This document shows, piece after piece, positions 4,321 through 5,092 of a stretch of 5,092 nucleotides of DNA. The translations under genes and the position numbers were made by a program. Each line of letters opens with the position of its first letter. Position 1 is the first letter of the stretch. The notes under the pieces were generated by a model. That model was not told where the DNA came from. It worked only from the letters and a program-made list of their open reading frames with translations, and did no database searches. Source of the DNA: an uncultured Beijerinckiaceae bacterium (GTDB taxonomy: Bacteria; Pseudomonadota; Alphaproteobacteria; Rhizobiales; Beijerinckiaceae); NCBI GenBank assembly GCA_937873345.1, contig CALMRL010000323.1, forward strand, positions 1-5,092, written 5' to 3'.

Positions 4321-5092
4321 GTGACCGACGACTTCGGCTTCTCCCCGCTGAGCCGGGGCGCCCACCGCCGCGCCGGCCGCACGGTGCTGCAGGTCGCCCC
4401 TGCCCTGGCCGAGGCCGATGGCGGGCTCGCGGTGATCGCCGTGGCCGCCGCCCTCGCCGAAGCCGGCGCCCGGCCGCTCGTCGCCTCGCCGGCCGACAGG
4501 CTGGTGCCGGAACTGCAGGCGGTGGGCGGGGTGTGGATCGACTTCGCGTCGCAGTCCCGCAATCCCCTCGCGATGCCGATACTGCGGCATTCGCTGAAGC
4601 GCCTGATCGAGCGCGAGCAGGTCGAGCTGGTGCACGCCCGCTCGCGCCGCGCCGGCTGGATCGCCCAAGGCGCGGCGCGCGCGGCGAAGGTACCGTTCGT
4701 CACCAGCCTGACGCAGCTGTCGCCGGGCCAGGGCCCGGTGCGGCAGCGCTACACCGCCGTGCTGGCCAGGGGCGACGCCGTGCTCGCCGGCTCGAAGTTC
4801 GCCGCCGACACGGCGACGGCGCTGTACCCGCAGGCCGCTGGCCGCGTCGCCCTGGTGCGGCCCGGCGTCGACCTGCGGCCGTTTACCCCGGCGCTGATCC
4901 CGGCGCAGCGCGTCCAGGCCCTGCGCCAGCTGTTCGGCGTCGCCCCGGACGAGCGCATCCTGCTGCTCGCCGCCAAGCCCTCCGTGTGGAAGGGCCACAA
5001 GGTGCTGATCGAGGCGGCGCGCATCCTGCGCGAGCGCGGCGTCGGCGACGTCAAGCTGGTGTTCGTCGGCGACGCGCAGGGGTCCTGGAGCA
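4321..5092 (+). CDS. GT4-family glycosyltransferase (GT-B fold), C-terminus cut by right edge
   Basis: 257 codons are visible of a protein that would normally have about 370-420. The N-terminal acceptor domain starts with TVLQVAPAL (21-29) and a GG loop (34-35). It continues with VELVHARSRRAGW (101-113), typical of GT4 enzymes in which a string such as DIVHARSRAPAW occurs. The linker region RPGVDLRPF (180-188) leads into the nucleotide-sugar-binding domain with VWKGHKVLIEAA (222-233) and VFVGDAQG (247-254). The E-x7-E motif that contacts the donor lies beyond the edge. Probable role: transfer of a sugar from a nucleotide-sugar donor onto a lipid or polysaccharide acceptor at the cytoplasmic face of the inner membrane, for example in lipopolysaccharide or exopolysaccharide synthesis; the sugar is unknown. 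Several motif positions differ from the usual GT4 pattern: the HG after the VTT-like strand is absent (VTSLTQLSPG, 127-136), and K219 stands where arginine is common. Confidence 0.9.
   Translation, partial: MTDDFGFSPLSRGAHRRAGRTVLQVAPALAEADGGLAVIAVAAALAEAGARPLVASPADRLVPELQAVGGVWIDFASQSRNPLAMPILRHSLKRLIEREQVELVHARSRRAGWIAQGAARAAKVPFVTSLTQLSPGQGPVRQRYTAVLARGDAVLAGSKFAADTATALYPQAAGRVALVRPGVDLRPFTPALIPAQRVQALRQLFGVAPDERILLLAAKPSVWKGHKVLIEAARILRERGVGDVKLVFVGDAQGSWS

Noticed and set aside
4228..4998. Upstream extension of the hydrolase frame to 4998
   Set aside because: This part is antisense to the glycosyltransferase, has shadow composition, and would add about 257 residues not seen in the hydrolase group. 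The GTG at 4227 fits the family N-terminus.
1..5092. Defence system, mobile element or biosynthetic cluster
   Set aside because: No transposase, integrase, toxin, nuclease, repeat array or composition change is seen; all genes fit ordinary chromosomal families.

Overview
The window looks like chromosomal housekeeping DNA from a very GC-rich alphaproteobacterium, most likely of the Rhizobiales/Hyphomicrobiales (a Methylobacterium- or Salinarimonas-like lineage would fit, but this is inference). The reasons are the style of DnaX (long N-terminal extension, degenerate zinc module), the sequence of the SRP RNA, and the character of the alpha/beta hydrolase and the GT4 glycosyltransferase. There are five protein genes and one RNA gene. 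No stretch longer than about 300 bases lacks a gene. I see no mobile element, CRISPR array, phage gene or tRNA.

Layout from left to right. (1) dnaX, the clamp-loader tau/gamma subunit, lies on the minus strand and is cut by the left edge. (2) A divergent 111-bp spacer separates it from a plus-strand HAD-IIA phosphatase resembling human LHPP. (3) A CmoB-like SAM methyltransferase on the minus strand meets the HAD gene tail to tail; the two stop codons share one CTAG. It starts at TTG with a strong ribosome binding site. (4) ffs, the 4.5S signal recognition particle RNA, lies on the minus strand about 50 bp upstream of the methyltransferase, with a plausible promoter of its own. Several open frames cross this stretch but are not real genes. 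(5) An alpha/beta hydrolase on the minus strand starts at GTG. (6) A 93-bp divergent spacer leads to a plus-strand GT4 glycosyltransferase, also with a GTG start, cut by the right edge.

The genes do not form one pathway. ffs and dnaX are core functions (protein targeting and DNA replication). As I recall, they are often close neighbours in alphaproteobacteria; here the methyltransferase and the HAD gene lie between them. The methyltransferase has no visible promoter of its own and probably depends on read-through from ffs. The hydrolase and glycosyltransferase are accessory metabolic or envelope genes of unknown substrate.

I did not find a convincing new biological system. The most useful points are the SRP RNA with its strong alternative hairpins, the ffs-methyltransferase arrangement with its TTG start, the shared stop palindrome, and unusual catalytic or metal-site residues in the HAD, DnaX and glycosyltransferase proteins.
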